Source of the DNA: Kaistella chaponensis
Lineage (GTDB): Bacteria > Bacteroidota > Bacteroidia > Flavobacteriales > Weeksellaceae
DNA length: 64,000 nt
Direction of reading: 5' to 3'
Assembly: GCF_900156725.1 (NCBI RefSeq)
Contig: NZ_FTOI01000004.1
Coordinates: 186,001-250,000, forward strand
Shown: positions 62,883 through 64,000 of the stretch, piece after piece
Layout: each line of letters begins with the position of its first letter
Position numbering within the stretch: the first letter of the stretch is position 1
The notes under the pieces: model-generated
Told to the model about the DNA's origin: nothing
The model's database searches: none
The model's input: the letters and a program-made list of their open reading frames with translations, nothing else
Program-made: the position numbers and the translations under genes

Positions 62883-63260
62883 GAATATAGTTTTCCAAGA
62901 TAAGAATATTGTTTGCAAAGGCAAGAATATAGTTTACATACGCAAGAATATTATTTACATACGCGAGAATATTGTTTACAAAGGCAAGAATATAGTTTAC
63001 ATACGCAAGAATATAGTTTACATACGGAAGAATATAGTTTACAAAGGCAAGAATATAGTTTACATACGGAAGAATATAGTTTACAGACGCAAGAATATAC
63101 TTTACAGAGGCAAGAATATAGTTTACAGAGGCAAGAATATAGTTTACATACGGAAGAATATTGTTTACATACGCAAGAATATTGTTTTACATCACAAGAA
63201 TTAGGTTTTACATTGCAAGAATCAGGTTTTACAAAGCAAGAAATAGATTTTATAAGGGAG
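62883..63260. repeat. Minisatellite, 18 tandem units of 21 bp
   Basis: The consensus unit is GAATATAGTTTACATACGCA (plus one A). Units 1-14 are well conserved with variants at the CATACGC/CAAAGGC/CAGACGC block, and units 15-18 drift. Two further degenerate units follow to about 63300. Because 21 is a multiple of three, several frames stay open and would encode heptapeptide repeats (KNIVYIR, YSLHTQE or LYSCVCK), but none has a protein-like context. The array occupies the upstream region of the ATL gene. Confidence 0.95.
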
Positions 63261-63348
63261 AAATATGTTTTACAATGCAAGAACATGGGTTGTAAAAACT
63301 TTTTTGGATTTTAACTTTTGAAAAAGCGTCAACTCTCCCGATAGTTAT

Positions 63349-63420
63349 TGGGATTAGTCGCGATTGCAGCGGCATCCTTCCCGAAACGGGAAGATAGAGC
63401 GGAGAGCGGGACCGAAAGTG
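63349..63420 (+). repeat. Dispersed GC-rich intergenic element, copy D
   Basis: CGCGATTGCAGCGGCATCCT is followed by a small inverted repeat, TTCCCGAAACGGGAA. AGAGCGGAGAGCGGGACCG then corresponds to AGCGGAAAGCGGGACCG of copy A. Non-coding, just downstream of the deoxyhypusine-synthase-like gene. Confidence 0.65.
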
Positions 63421-63444
63421 GCAGAAACGAAACCGACTTGATCC

Positions 63445-63475
63445 AAAAAAAATCGCCCCAAAAAATGAGGCGATT
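63445..63475 (-). terminator. Terminator of the deoxyhypusine-synthase-like gene
   Basis: AATCGCC (63451-63457) pairs with GGCGATT (63469-63475). On the minus strand the stem runs into a run of eight T. Confidence 0.85.
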
Positions 63476-63501
63476 GAATGGTATTTAAGACTTTATTTTC
63501 T

Positions 63502-64000
63502 TTAAGAATTCTCCAAAATATAAGAGAACATCAACGGCGCACAAATGGTCGCGTCACTTTCAACGATAAACTTCGGTGTAGTGATGTCTAGTTTTCCCCA
63601 CGTGATTTTCTCATTCGGAACTGCGCCGGAATATGATCCGTAAGATGTCGTAGAATCTGAGATCTGACAGAAATATGACCAAAATGGAATATCTGTCATT
63701 TCCATATCCTGATACAACATCGGAACCACACAAATTGGGAAATCTCCCGCGATTCCACCACCAACCTGGAAGAATCCTACGCCTTTTCCACCCGAATTTT
63801 TAGGATACCAATCTGCCAAAAACATCATGTATTCAATCCCAGATTTCACGGTAGAAGCTTGCAATTCGCCTTTGATACAGTAACTGCTGAAAATATTCCC
63901 CATGGTAGAATCTTCCCAACCTGGAACCACAATCGGCAGGTTTTTTTCTGCTGCAGCCAACATCCAGGAATTCTCTCTCGGGATTTCATAATACTGCTCC
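63502..64000 (-). CDS. Deoxyhypusine synthase-like protein (N-terminus beyond window)
   Basis: The visible 166 C-terminal residues include YYEIPRENSW, IVVPGWEDSTMGNIFSSY, FFQVGGGIAGDFPICVVP and TSYGSYSGAVPNEKITWGKL. These are the NAD/spermidine-site region of the deoxyhypusine synthase fold. Bacteria do not make hypusine; bacterial members act on polyamines (for example homospermidine synthase-like) or have unknown roles. The frame stays open to the window edge, upstream of the first internal Met at 63963, so the gene begins outside. Confidence 0.85.
   Translation of the reverse strand, partial: EQYYEIPRENSWMLAAAEKNLPIVVPGWEDSTMGNIFSSYCIKGELQASTVKSGIEYMMFLADWYPKNSGGKGVGFFQVGGGIAGDFPICVVPMLYQDMEMTDIPFWSYFCQISDSTTSYGSYSGAVPNEKITWGKLDITTPKFIVESDATICAPLMFSYILENS

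Noticed and set aside
62845-63314. Long open frames of 111-133 residues over the minisatellite
   Set aside because: The 21-bp period keeps several frames open on both strands; the products are pure heptapeptide repeats without a start context.

Overview
The window looks like a chromosomal segment of a low-GC flavobacterium, most likely from the Chryseobacterium/Kaistella group of Weeksellaceae. The signs are AT-rich DNA, TAnnTTTG-type promoter boxes, SusC/SusD and TonB receptors, type IX secretion (T9SS) C-terminal domains, LytS/LytTR regulators, bacillithiol synthesis (BshA), and many DUF families typical of Bacteroidetes. The genus is an inference from protein style, not from a database search.

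Layout. Positions 1-20.3 kb are mostly housekeeping: a YidE/YbjL-type transporter, a DUF2851 protein, bshA and a secreted GH3 enzyme. Then come deoD and ribA, converging on a shared terminator. A long minus-strand cluster (15.26 down to 7.88 kb) reads flippase, dut, sugar nucleotidyltransferase, DUF4292 lipoprotein, EnvC-like M23 protein, tatA, DUF4254, lipoprotein, ribA. On the plus strand follow dihydroorotase, a YhhN membrane protein and an M16 protease. Positions 20.4-24 kb are accessory: three unknown minus-strand genes, a structured RNA candidate with its own promoter and terminator, and an array of about ten palindromic repeat units. One of these units carries a small GIY-YIG nuclease gene between its two arms.

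Positions 24-36.9 kb hold an SDR oxidoreductase, an M1 peptidase, a DoxX protein and a LytS/LytTR pair directly upstream of a SusC/SusD pair. A broken ECF sigma gene and a secreted esterase follow. Positions 37-55.7 kb are surface and envelope genes: lipoproteins, a serine hydrolase, two T9SS-type cargo proteins, an AraC regulator, and a second LytS/LytTR pair upstream of a TonB receptor and a DUF4249 lipoprotein. Gene remnants lie between them. Positions 55.8-58.4 kb are an IS21-family element. From 58.7 kb come tRNA-Gln, recA, htpG, an alkyltransferase-like gene with an 18-unit 21-bp minisatellite in front of it, and a deoxyhypusine-synthase-like gene cut by the window end.

How the parts work together. 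The two LytS/LytTR pairs each sit next to an outer-membrane uptake system. Direct repeats spaced exactly 21 bp (two helical turns) occur upstream of lytS1 and susC (GTAGA core) and upstream of lytS2 (GCAGA core). I read these as the operators of the two LytTR regulators. The most unusual structure is the GIY-YIG/palindrome array at 22.2-23.9 kb, with the structured RNA candidate directly beside it.
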